Both the position numbers and the translations under genes were made by a program. 64,000 nt of DNA from an uncultured Paracoccaceae bacterium (GTDB lineage Bacteria > Pseudomonadota > Alphaproteobacteria > Rhodobacterales > Rhodobacteraceae): contig CANMPK010000007.1 in the NCBI GenBank assembly GCA_947499725.1, positions 1 through 64,000 on the forward strand, read 5' to 3'. This document shows positions 37,093 through 45,698 of the stretch, in pieces (position 1 is the stretch's first letter; each line of letters opens with the position of its first letter). The notes beneath the pieces were generated by a model that worked only from the letters and a program-made list of their open reading frames with translations, made no database searches and was not told the DNA's origin.

Positions 37093-37853
37093 CCTGTCAC
37101 AACCACGCCACCGTCAACGACCATGGCTTGCCCTGTCATCATCTTGCTGGCGTCAGACGCCAAAAACAGCGTCGGCCCAACGATATCGTCTGGCGCTAAG
37201 GTATCCTTCAAACATTGGCGCGACAGATGATCCTCTAGCGCTTCGGGCGTCACCCAAAGCTCTTTTTGCTTCTCTGTAAGCACCCATCCCGGCGCGATCG
37301 CATTAACGCGGATCTTGTCCGCCCCAAATTCACGCGCCAAAGAACGGGTCATACCGTTGATACCGGAATTGGCCGTAGTATAGGCCGGATACCCTGCATT
37401 CCCCATCATGTAGGAAATCGACGTAAAGTTAATGATTGCGCCACCGCCGACTTCCTTCATGCCCTCAATCGCCTTTTGGCAGGCAAAGAAATAGGCCTTC
37501 AGGTTGATCGATTGCGACCAATCCCAGAACTTTTCGTCGACCTCTAAGGTCTCATGGCGCTTGTCATTGGCCGCATTGTTCACCAAAGCAGTAATCGGCC
37601 CATGCGCATCTGCCACTTGATCCATCGCTGCCTTCAAGGCCGTTACATCCGTGATGTCGCACTGAATAAACAGCGGACGCTGCCCGTGCTTTTGCGCCAT
37701 CTCATCACAAAACGCCGAGGCATCAGAACGCCCCACAAAGGCCACCTTAGCTCCTTGCGTCAAAAACCCCTCGGTCAAGAACGCCCCAATGCCAGAGCCA
37801 CCGCCGGTGATGAAAACAGACTTGCCTTTTAAGTCAGGAAAATTGGGCTGCAT
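37089..37853 (-). CDS. SDR-family dehydrogenase, probable D-galactose 1-dehydrogenase (atypical active site)
   Basis: A 254-aa classical-type short-chain dehydrogenase. The cofactor motif is FITGGGSGIGAFLTEG and ALVNNAANDKRH gives the NNAG-equivalent. The active-site region reads ISYMMGNAGYPAYTTANSGI: the catalytic Tyr is present, but the position of the YxxxK lysine is Asn (YTTAN). The remainder, SLAREFGADKIRVNAIAPGW, is ordinary SDR. Placed between the dehydratase and dgoK, it is the only candidate for sugar oxidation to the lactone, so galactose dehydrogenase is inferred from context. Whether the Asn variant works with another proton relay is open; a regulator or a reductase with a different substrate is possible. 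Confidence 0.8.
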   Translation of the reverse strand: MQPNFPDLKGKSVFITGGGSGIGAFLTEGFLTQGAKVAFVGRSDASAFCDEMAQKHGQRPLFIQCDITDVTALKAAMDQVADAHGPITALVNNAANDKRHETLEVDEKFWDWSQSINLKAYFFACQKAIEGMKEVGGGAIINFTSISYMMGNAGYPAYTTANSGINGMTRSLAREFGADKIRVNAIAPGWVLTEKQKELWVTPEALEDHLSRQCLKDTLAPDDIVGPTLFLASDASKMMTGQAMVVDGGVVVTG

Positions 37854-39562
37854 CAGTGGCTCTCCCGCGTCACAGGGCGGGTGTCTTTGCCCACCAGAAA
37901 ATCCAAATCCGCGCCTTGATCAGCTTGCAGAACCGTATCGACATACAGCTTGGCATAGCCCCGCGTGTAATGCGGCTCTGGCGCAACCCAAGCCGCGCGG
38001 CGTTTCTCAAGCTCGGCCTCATCGACCTGCAACTCAAGAATACCATTGGCCGCGGAAACCTTGATCCGATCACCCGTCTGCACCAAAGCAATCGGCCCAC
38101 CTGCTGTGGCCTCTGGCGCCACATGCAAAATCACCGTGCCAAAAGCCGTGCCAGACATGCGCGCATCCGACACACGCACAATATCGCGTACGCCTTTCTT
38201 CACCAGCTTCGCCGGCACCGGCATATCGCCCACCTCTGGCATGCCCGGATAACCCTTTGGCCCGCAGTTTTTCAAAACCAGAATGGTGTTCTCATCCACT
38301 GGCAGGTCTTCGCGATCAATATTGGCCTTTAGCTCTTCAATCGTCTCGAACACATAGGCCTCGCCCTCATGTTCTAACAAATGATCCGAGGCTGCCGACG
38401 GCTTCACAATCGCCCCACGCGGGGCCAGATTACCACGCAGCACACGCAGGCCCGCCGCAGGTTTGCGCGGTTCGTCATAGGCGAAAATCACATCACGATT
38501 ATAGCATTCCGCCTCTTCGTAATAATGCGCGATATCCTTGCCCATCACAGTCTGCGCATCGCGCAGCTTATGGGCAATTTCCTTCAGCACAACTGGCACA
38601 CCGCCCGCATAACAGAAATCTTCCATCAGATATTTGCCCGATGGCATGCAATTCACCAGCAAAGGAATTTCGCCGCCAATCTCAAAATCCTCAAGCGTGA
38701 GATCAATGCCAACGCGGCCCGCCAAAGCCAGCAAATGCATCACCGCATTGGTCGACCCACCAAGCGCCGCATTCGCCAAGATCGCATTTTCAAAACTCGC
38801 TTTGGTCAGCACATCTGACAGTTTCAGATCTTCTTCCACCATCTCAACAATGCGCTTGCCCGTCATATGCGCCAAAGCCATCCGGCGCGCATCCACAGCC
38901 GGCAAAGACCCGTTCATCGGCAGGCTCAGCCCCATCGCTTCAGACAAAGACGACATGGTCGAGGCCGTGCCCATCGTCATGCAAACGCCTTTGGAACGCG
39001 ACATGCCAGATTCCGTAGCCATGAAATCCTTCAGCGTCATATCGCCCGCTTTCACATCCATGGCGAACTTGCGCACATCCGTTCCAGAGCCCAGATCGCG
39101 CCCTTTCCATTTGCCGTTCAGCATCGGCCCAGAGGACACAACGATCGTCGGCAAATCCACAGACGCCGCCCCCATCAACTGGCCCGGCGTGGTCTTGTCA
39201 CAGCCCCCCAACAAAACGACGCCATCCATACCGTTGGCGCGAATGGATTCTTCCACATCCATCGCCAGCAAATTACGAAACAGCATGGCCGTTGGCTTCA
39301 TCTGGGTTTCCCCAAGGCTCATCGCTGGGAACTCCACCGGAAAGCCACCAGCCTCCCAAACACCGCGTTTCACCCCTTCGGCCAACTCGCGCAGGCCCGA
39401 ATTACAGGGGGTCAGTTCAGACCATGTATTGCAGATGCCAATCACCGGACGGCCATCAAACGCATGATCTGGAAAGCCTTGGTTCTTCATCCAAGAGCGA
39501 CGGATAAACCCGTCTTTATCGAGCATCCCGTACCAATTTCGGTTGCGCCGTTCTTTGCTCAT
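37853..39562 (-). CDS. IlvD/Edd-family sugar-acid dehydratase (galactonate/arabonate type)
   Basis: Iron-sulfur dehydratase of 569 aa that removes water from an aldonate to give a 2-keto-3-deoxy acid; here galactonate is the likely substrate. Cluster cysteines lie in GICNTWSELTPCN, LLGGCDKTTPGQ and RSKGVCMTMGTAS. GGSTNAVMHLLALAGRVG and DARMSGTAFGTVILHV are typical of the sugar-acid branch (arabonate, xylonate, galactonate dehydratases) rather than valine synthesis. The start at 39562 (MSKERRNRNWYGMLD) overlaps the GH36 stop by ATGA; the track's longer form is rejected. Its stop shares a base with the SDR start. Confidence 0.92.
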   Translation of the reverse strand: MSKERRNRNWYGMLDKDGFIRRSWMKNQGFPDHAFDGRPVIGICNTWSELTPCNSGLRELAEGVKRGVWEAGGFPVEFPAMSLGETQMKPTAMLFRNLLAMDVEESIRANGMDGVVLLGGCDKTTPGQLMGAASVDLPTIVVSSGPMLNGKWKGRDLGSGTDVRKFAMDVKAGDMTLKDFMATESGMSRSKGVCMTMGTASTMSSLSEAMGLSLPMNGSLPAVDARRMALAHMTGKRIVEMVEEDLKLSDVLTKASFENAILANAALGGSTNAVMHLLALAGRVGIDLTLEDFEIGGEIPLLVNCMPSGKYLMEDFCYAGGVPVVLKEIAHKLRDAQTVMGKDIAHYYEEAECYNRDVIFAYDEPRKPAAGLRVLRGNLAPRGAIVKPSAASDHLLEHEGEAYVFETIEELKANIDREDLPVDENTILVLKNCGPKGYPGMPEVGDMPVPAKLVKKGVRDIVRVSDARMSGTAFGTVILHVAPEATAGGPIALVQTGDRIKVSAANGILELQVDEAELEKRRAAWVAPEPHYTRGYAKLYVDTVLQADQGADLDFLVGKDTRPVTRESH

Positions 39563-41643
39563 CGTCTTTGTCCTTTGATCACCCACATCCGGTCAGGGAA
39601 GCTCCACGGCAAGGTTAACCCCTGCTGCATCAAAAAGGCACCGCTGGCCCGCAGTGGGTGAGTCTTTAGTAATGGATTGCCCCGCGACAGGTGGTGCGCC
39701 GCATCGCGATTGATCAGTGAAATGTCATAAAACGCCTCTGGGTCGAGCCCAGTCAGCCGCAAAGGACGCGGCGCGATCTGATCAGACACGCCAGCCTTCG
39801 CGGCGAACACCACAAACTGCTCGCCAGACTGGCATAGCTGTTGTTCCGCGATCACGGCAGGGACCGCGCTATCAAGACGCAGGATATCAGCCTTTTGCAT
39901 CCAGCGACGATTGTCCTTCCACCATTTCGTGACCATCGTCAGCTCTATGGTTTCTTCGTCCGTTAATTCGCGCGGGTCCATCTCAAACCCCAGATGGCGC
40001 TGCGCGGCCACCCATGCGCGAAAACTCATGTCGTAAACCCGACCAGAGGTATGACAATGCCGCGGCCCAACATGACTGCCGGTCACCGCGCTCGGCAGAA
40101 ACAGAGCCGCATTGTGTTGGATTTTCAACCGCTCATGCGCATCGTTTGAATCCGAAAGCCAAACCCGTTGTGTGCGCTGCATGATGCCAAAATCAATGCG
40201 TCCGCCGCCAGAGGCGCAGCTTTCAATTTCCGTCATCGGAAACTCCGCCCGCAAGCGATCCAGCAAAGCATAGGTGCCATAGGCCTGCGCCGCATTTGGC
40301 GTGGGCAGCACGCGGTTATGATCCCACTTCACATAGTCCACGTCATAGGCGCTCAGCACATCTGCGATCTTGGTGAACAAATAGTCCTGCACCTCAGGCA
40401 GCGCCATATTCAGCACCAACTGCTGACGCCCGCGAATTTGATCCGCCGCACCCAAAACCCAATCAGGATGGTCGCGGAACAAATCGGAGTCTTCATTCAC
40501 CATCTCCGGCTCAAACCAAATCCCAAATCGCATGCCCTCGGCATGGATGTGATCGATCAACGGGCCTAAGCCCTCAGGATATTTGCGCGCATCAATCCAC
40601 CAATCGCCAAGCGAGGTCGTGTCATCATCGCGGCGCCCAAACCAACCATCATCTAGCACAAAACGCTCTGCGCCCAAAGCCGCGGCACGGGTTGCGATGT
40701 CTTTGAGTTCAGGCAAGGAATGATCGAAGTAAACCGCCTCCCAGCAATTGTAATGCACAGGGCGGTCGCGTGTGGCATCTGGCCAATCGACAACCTCATC
40801 GCGCAAATGGCGCTGAAACGCTGTTGCGCATCCGTTCAAGCCAGCATCGCTATAGGTCGCATACAGCGTCGCCGTTTCAAAAGACGTGCCTGCTTCAAGC
40901 TCTGTCTGCGGCGCATGGCCAAACTGGATGTGCCGACGACCATCCGCCAGCTCTTCAGCCACCATCCCATGGCCACCGGACCAGCCATAGTGAAAGGCCA
41001 CAGCCTCGCCGCTGGTGTTATTCGCGCCGCGCGCAGGCACAATCAGGCCGGGGAAATGCTCATGCCCGGTGCGCCCCGTACGATTGTTGCGCACCCGCGC
41101 CCCAGCCGACCAAGGCGTCGTAACAGTTTGAAACTCACCGCACCAGCGCCCCGTGAAATCGATCATCTCATCCGCCCATTGCGGGGCAGGGAAGACCGGC
41201 GCCGCCAGCCAATCCAGCCACACAGACTGCGCCGCCTCAAGCCGCACTTTACAGGCAATCATCTGCGTCTGCACATGCATTTGAAAATCGGCGGTATACC
41301 TTAGCCCAAGCGCCTTGTCCTGAAAGACAAGTGTCAGCCCATTTTCACGATCCTGAGCCGCATCAAACTGAAAGTCAGGCAGCAACAGGGCGCCCTGCGC
41401 ATCCCGCAGGCTCAGCCCAGCATGACCGGGAAAACTGCGCGAAGCCTCGGGGCAAATCGACAGGGGCGGATTGTCATCCAGCATCCCGCCGGTCACATCC
41501 AAACGCGTGGCTGCAAACAATGCCTGCACGTCTTCGCCTGCTGGCAAAGACGCCCCCCAGTAAATCACCTCTGGCAAGCGCGCGTCTTGCATCCCCAACA
41601 CAAGGGTCTGCCGTTCGCTGTCCAAACGCCAGCATTGGATCAT
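39559..41643 (-). CDS. GH36 alpha-galactosidase
   Basis: A 694-aa retaining alpha-galactosidase without signal peptide. The nucleophile Asp is in YVKWDHNRVLPTPN and the acid/base Asp in ESCASGGGRIDFGIM, both exact family-36 motifs. LDDGWFGRRDDDTTSLGDWW and GIWFEPEMVNEDSDL line the barrel, and the N-terminal beta-supersandwich holds NCWEAVYFDHS at its end. It hydrolyses imported alpha-galactosides such as melibiose, raffinose or algal galactosyl-glycerols. Overlaps both neighbours by 4 nt. Confidence 0.95.
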   Translation of the reverse strand: MIQCWRLDSERQTLVLGMQDARLPEVIYWGASLPAGEDVQALFAATRLDVTGGMLDDNPPLSICPEASRSFPGHAGLSLRDAQGALLLPDFQFDAAQDRENGLTLVFQDKALGLRYTADFQMHVQTQMIACKVRLEAAQSVWLDWLAAPVFPAPQWADEMIDFTGRWCGEFQTVTTPWSAGARVRNNRTGRTGHEHFPGLIVPARGANNTSGEAVAFHYGWSGGHGMVAEELADGRRHIQFGHAPQTELEAGTSFETATLYATYSDAGLNGCATAFQRHLRDEVVDWPDATRDRPVHYNCWEAVYFDHSLPELKDIATRAAALGAERFVLDDGWFGRRDDDTTSLGDWWIDARKYPEGLGPLIDHIHAEGMRFGIWFEPEMVNEDSDLFRDHPDWVLGAADQIRGRQQLVLNMALPEVQDYLFTKIADVLSAYDVDYVKWDHNRVLPTPNAAQAYGTYALLDRLRAEFPMTEIESCASGGGRIDFGIMQRTQRVWLSDSNDAHERLKIQHNAALFLPSAVTGSHVGPRHCHTSGRVYDMSFRAWVAAQRHLGFEMDPRELTDEETIELTMVTKWWKDNRRWMQKADILRLDSAVPAVIAEQQLCQSGEQFVVFAAKAGVSDQIAPRPLRLTGLDPEAFYDISLINRDAAHHLSRGNPLLKTHPLRASGAFLMQQGLTLPWSFPDRMWVIKGQRR

Positions 41644-42488
41644 TTCACGGCCCCCAAGGTCAGACCCGCGATAAAGTGTTTTTGCATCAAAAAGAACATC
41701 GCCACAGGAGGCAAAGCCGCCACAATCGAACCTGCGCTCATCAAATGATACGCCGCACGATACTGCGCGTTAAAGCTGGTAATCCCCGCTGTCACAGGCT
41801 GGCTTTCCGCCCCCTGCGTCAGCACAACGGCCCAGAAGAAATCATTCCAAATGAAGGTGAACACCAGCACAGCCATCGCCGCCAAGGCAGGCTTCATCAA
41901 TGGCAGCACCACATACCAGAAGATCCGCCATTCCGCGACGCCTTCCACCCGTGCCACCTCGATCAAATCAAAGGGCAGGGCGCGGATAAAGTTGCGCATG
42001 AACAGCGTACAGAACCCCGTCTGAAAGGCGATGTGAAACAGCACCAAACCGGTCTTGGTGTTATACAGCCCCATGTCCAACGTCAGATCGCGCACAGGCA
42101 CCATCAAGATTTGAAACGGCACAAAGTTGCCCGCCACAAACATGAAGAACACCCACAGGTTAGAGCGGAATTTATACACCCCAAGTGCAAAGCCTGTCAT
42201 CGAACTGAGCACCACACAGCCAATCACAGTGGGCACCGTGATCATGACCGAGTTCATCAGATAGCGCGGCATATCAGAGGCAAAGAACACCTTGCCGTAG
42301 TTTTCCACAAAGTTGAACGAAGACGGCATGCCCCAATAGTTGCCCGCCGTAAAATCCGCCGCCGGCTTAACCGAGAACACCGCCACGGCAATCAGCGGCA
42401 ACAGCCATAGGATCAACGCCGCAGGCAGCATGGCCTTGTAAGTCATCTGCCCCGCAGGAGAGGCTTTTTGAATAGGTGCCGGAAACAT
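41640..42488 (-). CDS. ABC sugar transporter permease (MalG-type)
   Basis: A 282-aa inner-membrane permease with six helices. The EAA loop reads IEVARVEGVAEWRIFWYVVLPLMKP, which contacts the ATPase. The N-terminal LILWLLPLIAVAVFSVKPA and the PFQILMVPVRDLTLDMGLYN region are typical of the MalG/UgpE group. Its start shares bases with the stop of the other permease gene (TGATG), and its own stop overlaps the alpha-galactosidase start. Confidence 0.93.
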   Translation of the reverse strand: MFPAPIQKASPAGQMTYKAMLPAALILWLLPLIAVAVFSVKPAADFTAGNYWGMPSSFNFVENYGKVFFASDMPRYLMNSVMITVPTVIGCVVLSSMTGFALGVYKFRSNLWVFFMFVAGNFVPFQILMVPVRDLTLDMGLYNTKTGLVLFHIAFQTGFCTLFMRNFIRALPFDLIEVARVEGVAEWRIFWYVVLPLMKPALAAMAVLVFTFIWNDFFWAVVLTQGAESQPVTAGITSFNAQYRAAYHLMSAGSIVAALPPVAMFFLMQKHFIAGLTLGAVK

Positions 42489-43405
42489 CAGCGCCCCCCT
42501 CTTTCTTCTTTGTACATGGAATAAAGGAAGTAGGCGATAAAGCAGAGCATGATCAGGAACAGCACCACAGCAATCGATGCGCCATAGCCCATGCGGAAGC
42601 CATATTCCGACAGAGCAACCTCGAACATATAAAACGACAGCACACGACTTTCGCCAAACGGCCCGCCATTGGTCATGATCGAAATCAAATCAAACGAGCG
42701 CAGCGCGCCAATGATCGTCACCACAAAGGCGATAAACGTCGCGGGCTTAAGCTGCGGAATGATCACAAACCAAAGCATCTTATGGCCCTTGGCCCCATCC
42801 AAACGCGCCGCCTCGATCTGTTCAGGATCAACGGCGTTCAGGCCAGTCAGATACAGGATCATACAATAGGCCGTCTGCGGCCAAATCCCTGCGGCAATGA
42901 TGCCGTAGGTCACATAGCGTTCATCGCCCAATACGTTGATCGGGTCGATCCCGAACACGCCCAAAAACTGGTTCAGCAGGCCAAAGGTCGGATCATAGAA
43001 CCAAGTGAACACAAGGCCCACCACCACTTGCGAAATCACAAACGGGAAAAAGAACAGCGATTTATACAGGCGAATACCGGTCACGGTTTGGTTCAAGAAC
43101 AAAGCAATGAACAAGCCCGCCGGAATGACCAGCAGATACAACACCAGCCAAATCAGGTTATTGCGCAACGAAGTGTAAAAGGCATCATCCCAATACAGCT
43201 CTTCGTAGTTGCCCAGCCCAATCCATTCCGCCTCGCCCAACCCGTCCCAGTCGTAAAAGGACACGTTGATCGATTGGAAAATCGGAAAGATCACATACAG
43301 CAGAAAAAACGCAACGCCCGGCAATAGGAACAGCCAAGGGGTCACGGCGATCTCGTTTTTCTTATACCAGGACGACAGGGTCGAGGCCTTGGTCGAGGAC
43401 GGCAT
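42488..43405 (-). CDS. ABC sugar transporter permease (MalF-type)
   Basis: An inner-membrane permease of about 305 aa. The EAA loop is QIEAARLDGAKGHKMLWFVIIPQLKP. PWLFLLPGVAFFLLYVIFPIFQSINVSFYDW is the first helix and the MalF/UgpA N-terminal pattern. The ATG at 43405 (MPSSTKAS) is preferred because GGAG lies six bases before it; the track's ATG at 43417 lacks a site. Works with the MalG-type partner, the binding protein and the ATPase across the divergent promoter. Confidence 0.92.
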   Translation of the reverse strand: MPSSTKASTLSSWYKKNEIAVTPWLFLLPGVAFFLLYVIFPIFQSINVSFYDWDGLGEAEWIGLGNYEELYWDDAFYTSLRNNLIWLVLYLLVIPAGLFIALFLNQTVTGIRLYKSLFFFPFVISQVVVGLVFTWFYDPTFGLLNQFLGVFGIDPINVLGDERYVTYGIIAAGIWPQTAYCMILYLTGLNAVDPEQIEAARLDGAKGHKMLWFVIIPQLKPATFIAFVVTIIGALRSFDLISIMTNGGPFGESRVLSFYMFEVALSEYGFRMGYGASIAVVLFLIMLCFIAYFLYSMYKEERGGR

Positions 43406-43488
43406 GGTCATCTCCATTCAAGGGCAGCAGGCAAAAGCCAAAAGAACAGGCGCGGCGCATAAAACGCCACGCCCAAAGGCATCACAGC

Positions 43489-44742
43489 TTACTTATAAAT
43501 ACGCTGTGCCGCACGATCCAAACGCGCGAGGATTTTGTCCAAGTTATCCGGCTTCACCATGAACTCTTGGAACCCTTCCATCGCAACCTTTGCCATTTCA
43601 GCTGGAGCATCACGGTCAAAGAACTGCGCCACACCACCTGGGCTGTTGGAAGACAGCATCGCAAAGCCTTCTTTCAGGAACTTGTCGTCATCCACAGAAG
43701 ACTGCGCGTTCACTGGCAGCTGACCCAGATTTTCGCCGTTATTGATCAACGTCTGGTTTTCAGCAGACACAACGAACTTCAGGAAAGCCTTCGCCGCTTC
43801 TTTGTTTTCCGCCTTCGCAGGAATGTGGAACGTATCCGTTGGCGCGTCTTCCGCCAGCTCTACCTCTGCATTGATGGATGGGAACTGATAGAAGTCCAGC
43901 TTGCTATCATCCAGACCCGCTTCGCGCAGCGGAGCAACCGCGAAGTTACCCATCAGATAAGACGCTGCTTCACCATTCACCATGAATGGCATCGCTTCCT
44001 GCCAGCTATATGCTGTGTGGTTGTCGATGAAACCGCCCATGTCGATCAGCTCGCGCCAGTTGGCGAAAGTCGCCGCAACACCTGCGTCTGTCCAAGGGAT
44101 TTCACCCGCAGTCAGCTTGGCGTGATAGTCATAACCATTGGTGCGCATGTTCAGATAGTCAAACCAGCCACCTGCGGTCCAAAGGAACTTGGTGCCGATG
44201 GTGTAGCACTTACGACCAGAATCCAGAATCGCCTGACAGTTGGATTTCATCTCATCAAAGTTCGCCGGCTCGCTCAGGCCCAGCTCTTCATAGATGTCTT
44301 TGCGGTAATACACGCCCCATTGGTAATAGGTATACGGCACGCCCCATTGCTTCCCGTCCAGCGTCATCGCGCCTTTGGTGGAGCCAAGGTCTGCCAACTC
44401 AGGGGTCTCCCAAACGTCAGAAATATCTTCGAACAGGCCCGCGTCCACGTAGGGGCGCATGCGGTTCGCCGCGTACCAGTTCGCAACATCCGGCGCGTTC
44501 GCCGTCAGGAAGTTACGGATTTGCGTCTTATACGCCTCGCGGTCAATCACAGTCAGCTCAATGTTCAGATCAGGATGCAGCGCGCCAAAGCGCTCAACCA
44601 TGCCTTCCATCACTGCGCGCGGCGCAGGGTTGGACATGTCAGAGAAGATCTTCAGATCGCCAGACAGGCTCTCCGCCTGCGCGGCACCGCTCAGGCCGGT
44701 GGACAGCATCAACGCTGCTACCGTCGTATTGAAAAATTTCAT
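43489..44742 (-). CDS. ABC sugar transporter binding protein (galactoside import)
   Basis: Periplasmic family-1 solute-binding protein, 417 aa from the ATG at 44742, which follows GGGAGGAAAC; the track start at 44844 is rejected. The signal peptide ends near GAAQAES. Conserved parts are LKIFSDMSNPAPRAVMEGMV, ANWYAANRMRPYVDAGLFED, GVPYTYYQWGVYYRKDIYEE and YLMGNFAVAPLREAG. It is the first gene of an eleven-gene operon ending with galM. Galactosides are the expected ligands from context. Confidence 0.93.
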   Translation of the reverse strand: MKFFNTTVAALMLSTGLSGAAQAESLSGDLKIFSDMSNPAPRAVMEGMVERFGALHPDLNIELTVIDREAYKTQIRNFLTANAPDVANWYAANRMRPYVDAGLFEDISDVWETPELADLGSTKGAMTLDGKQWGVPYTYYQWGVYYRKDIYEELGLSEPANFDEMKSNCQAILDSGRKCYTIGTKFLWTAGGWFDYLNMRTNGYDYHAKLTAGEIPWTDAGVAATFANWRELIDMGGFIDNHTAYSWQEAMPFMVNGEAASYLMGNFAVAPLREAGLDDSKLDFYQFPSINAEVELAEDAPTDTFHIPAKAENKEAAKAFLKFVVSAENQTLINNGENLGQLPVNAQSSVDDDKFLKEGFAMLSSNSPGGVAQFFDRDAPAEMAKVAMEGFQEFMVKPDNLDKILARLDRAAQRIYK

Positions 44743-44757
44743 TGTTTCCTCCCAAGT

Positions 44758-44778
44758 TTTTGAGATATAAGTCTCAAA
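44758..44778. promoter_or_regulatory. Inverted repeat before the binding-protein gene
   Basis: TTTGAGA-TATAAG(T)-TCTCAAA forms a 7-bp-arm dyad with a short spacer, 16 bp upstream of the transporter operon's ATG. It may be a second operator or part of the leader. It resembles, but does not match, the TGTCTCA operators of the aldehyde dehydrogenase locus. Confidence 0.45.
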
Positions 44779-44780
44779 TA

Positions 44781-44797
44781 ATGGAACCACTTTCCAT
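44781..44797. promoter_or_regulatory. IclR-type operator in the divergent galactoside promoter
   Basis: ATGGAA-CCACT-TTCCAT is a perfect 17-bp dyad. IclR-family regulators often bind sites close to TGGAAATnATTTCCA, which this resembles. It lies between the iclR-type gene and the transporter operon, about 94 bp before the regulator ATG and 39 bp before the binding-protein ATG. Confidence 0.7.
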
Positions 44798-44890
44798 CTA
44801 TTGAAACCATGACGGACTTTGATTAAGAATGTCAACAGTTTCATCGCGAGACCGTCGCGTCAGAGGGATGGAGCACTAGGGAGGACAGGG

Positions 44891-45682
44891 ATGAATACAA
44901 TGCCAACGCCAGAGCGTGGGGCTGACGGAACCGTCGGCAAAGCATTGAAAGTATTGGATCAAGTCGCAGACTTTGGTCGCCCTGTGCGTTTTGGAGAATT
45001 GCTCAACAGCTCTGATCTGCCGAAAGCCACTTTGTACCGCTTGGTCCAGTCGCTCACGAATCAGGGCATGCTCGCCTACGACCAAGATCGCCAAACCTAC
45101 ACCCCGGGCTTGCGTCTTGTGCAGCTCGCCCACGCCGCATGGCGCCAAAGCTCTCTCGCCCCTGTTGCGCGCCCCTACATCGATGCCTTGGCCGAAGAAG
45201 CACAAGAAACCATTCACCTCGCCCAGCTTGATCGCGGTCAGGTGCTGTATGTCGACAAACGCGCCGCCTCTAATCCGCTAGAGATCTTCAGCCAAGCCGG
45301 CAAAATCGGCCCGGGTTTCTGCACAGGTGTTGGCAAAGCCATGATCGCCTTTCTGGACGAAGACGCCCAAGAAGACGCGATCCGCCGCCAAGCCTTCTTT
45401 GCCCATACGCCCACAACACTGGCCTCTGCCGAAGCCTTACAGGCCGAACTGGCCGAGATCCGCACCGAAGGCGTCGCCTTTGACCGTGAAGAGCACGAAC
45501 CAGGCATCATCTGTATCGCCGCGCCGATCCTCACCGAAAAGGGCCGCGTCATTGGGGCGGTCTCGGTCACCACGTCTACCGAACGCAAATCCCTCGAAGG
45601 GCTTCTGCCTCACAAAGACAGCCTGCTCAAAGCAGCCGCTGAAATCGCAACCGCCGCGGAGACGTGGCAATTTCCATTCTAA
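44891..45682 (+). CDS. IclR-family transcriptional regulator of galactoside utilisation
   Basis: A 263-aa regulator from the ATG at 44891, preceded by GGAGGACAGGG; the track's longer start is rejected. The N-terminal winged helix (about residues 15-75) contains KALKVLDQVADFGRPVRFGE and LPKATLYRLVQSLTNQGMLA. The effector domain has VARPYIDALAEEAQETIHLA, GKIGPGFCTGVGKAMIAFL, EEHEPGIICIAAPI and GAVSVTTSTER. It is divergent from the transporter operon and co-directional with the ATPase gene 16 bp downstream. The dyad at 44781-44797 is its probable operator. Confidence 0.93.
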   Translation: MNTMPTPERGADGTVGKALKVLDQVADFGRPVRFGELLNSSDLPKATLYRLVQSLTNQGMLAYDQDRQTYTPGLRLVQLAHAAWRQSSLAPVARPYIDALAEEAQETIHLAQLDRGQVLYVDKRAASNPLEIFSQAGKIGPGFCTGVGKAMIAFLDEDAQEDAIRRQAFFAHTPTTLASAEALQAELAEIRTEGVAFDREEHEPGIICIAAPILTEKGRVIGAVSVTTSTERKSLEGLLPHKDSLLKAAAEIATAAETWQFPF

Positions 45683-45698
45683 TCCTTAGGAGAACCTC

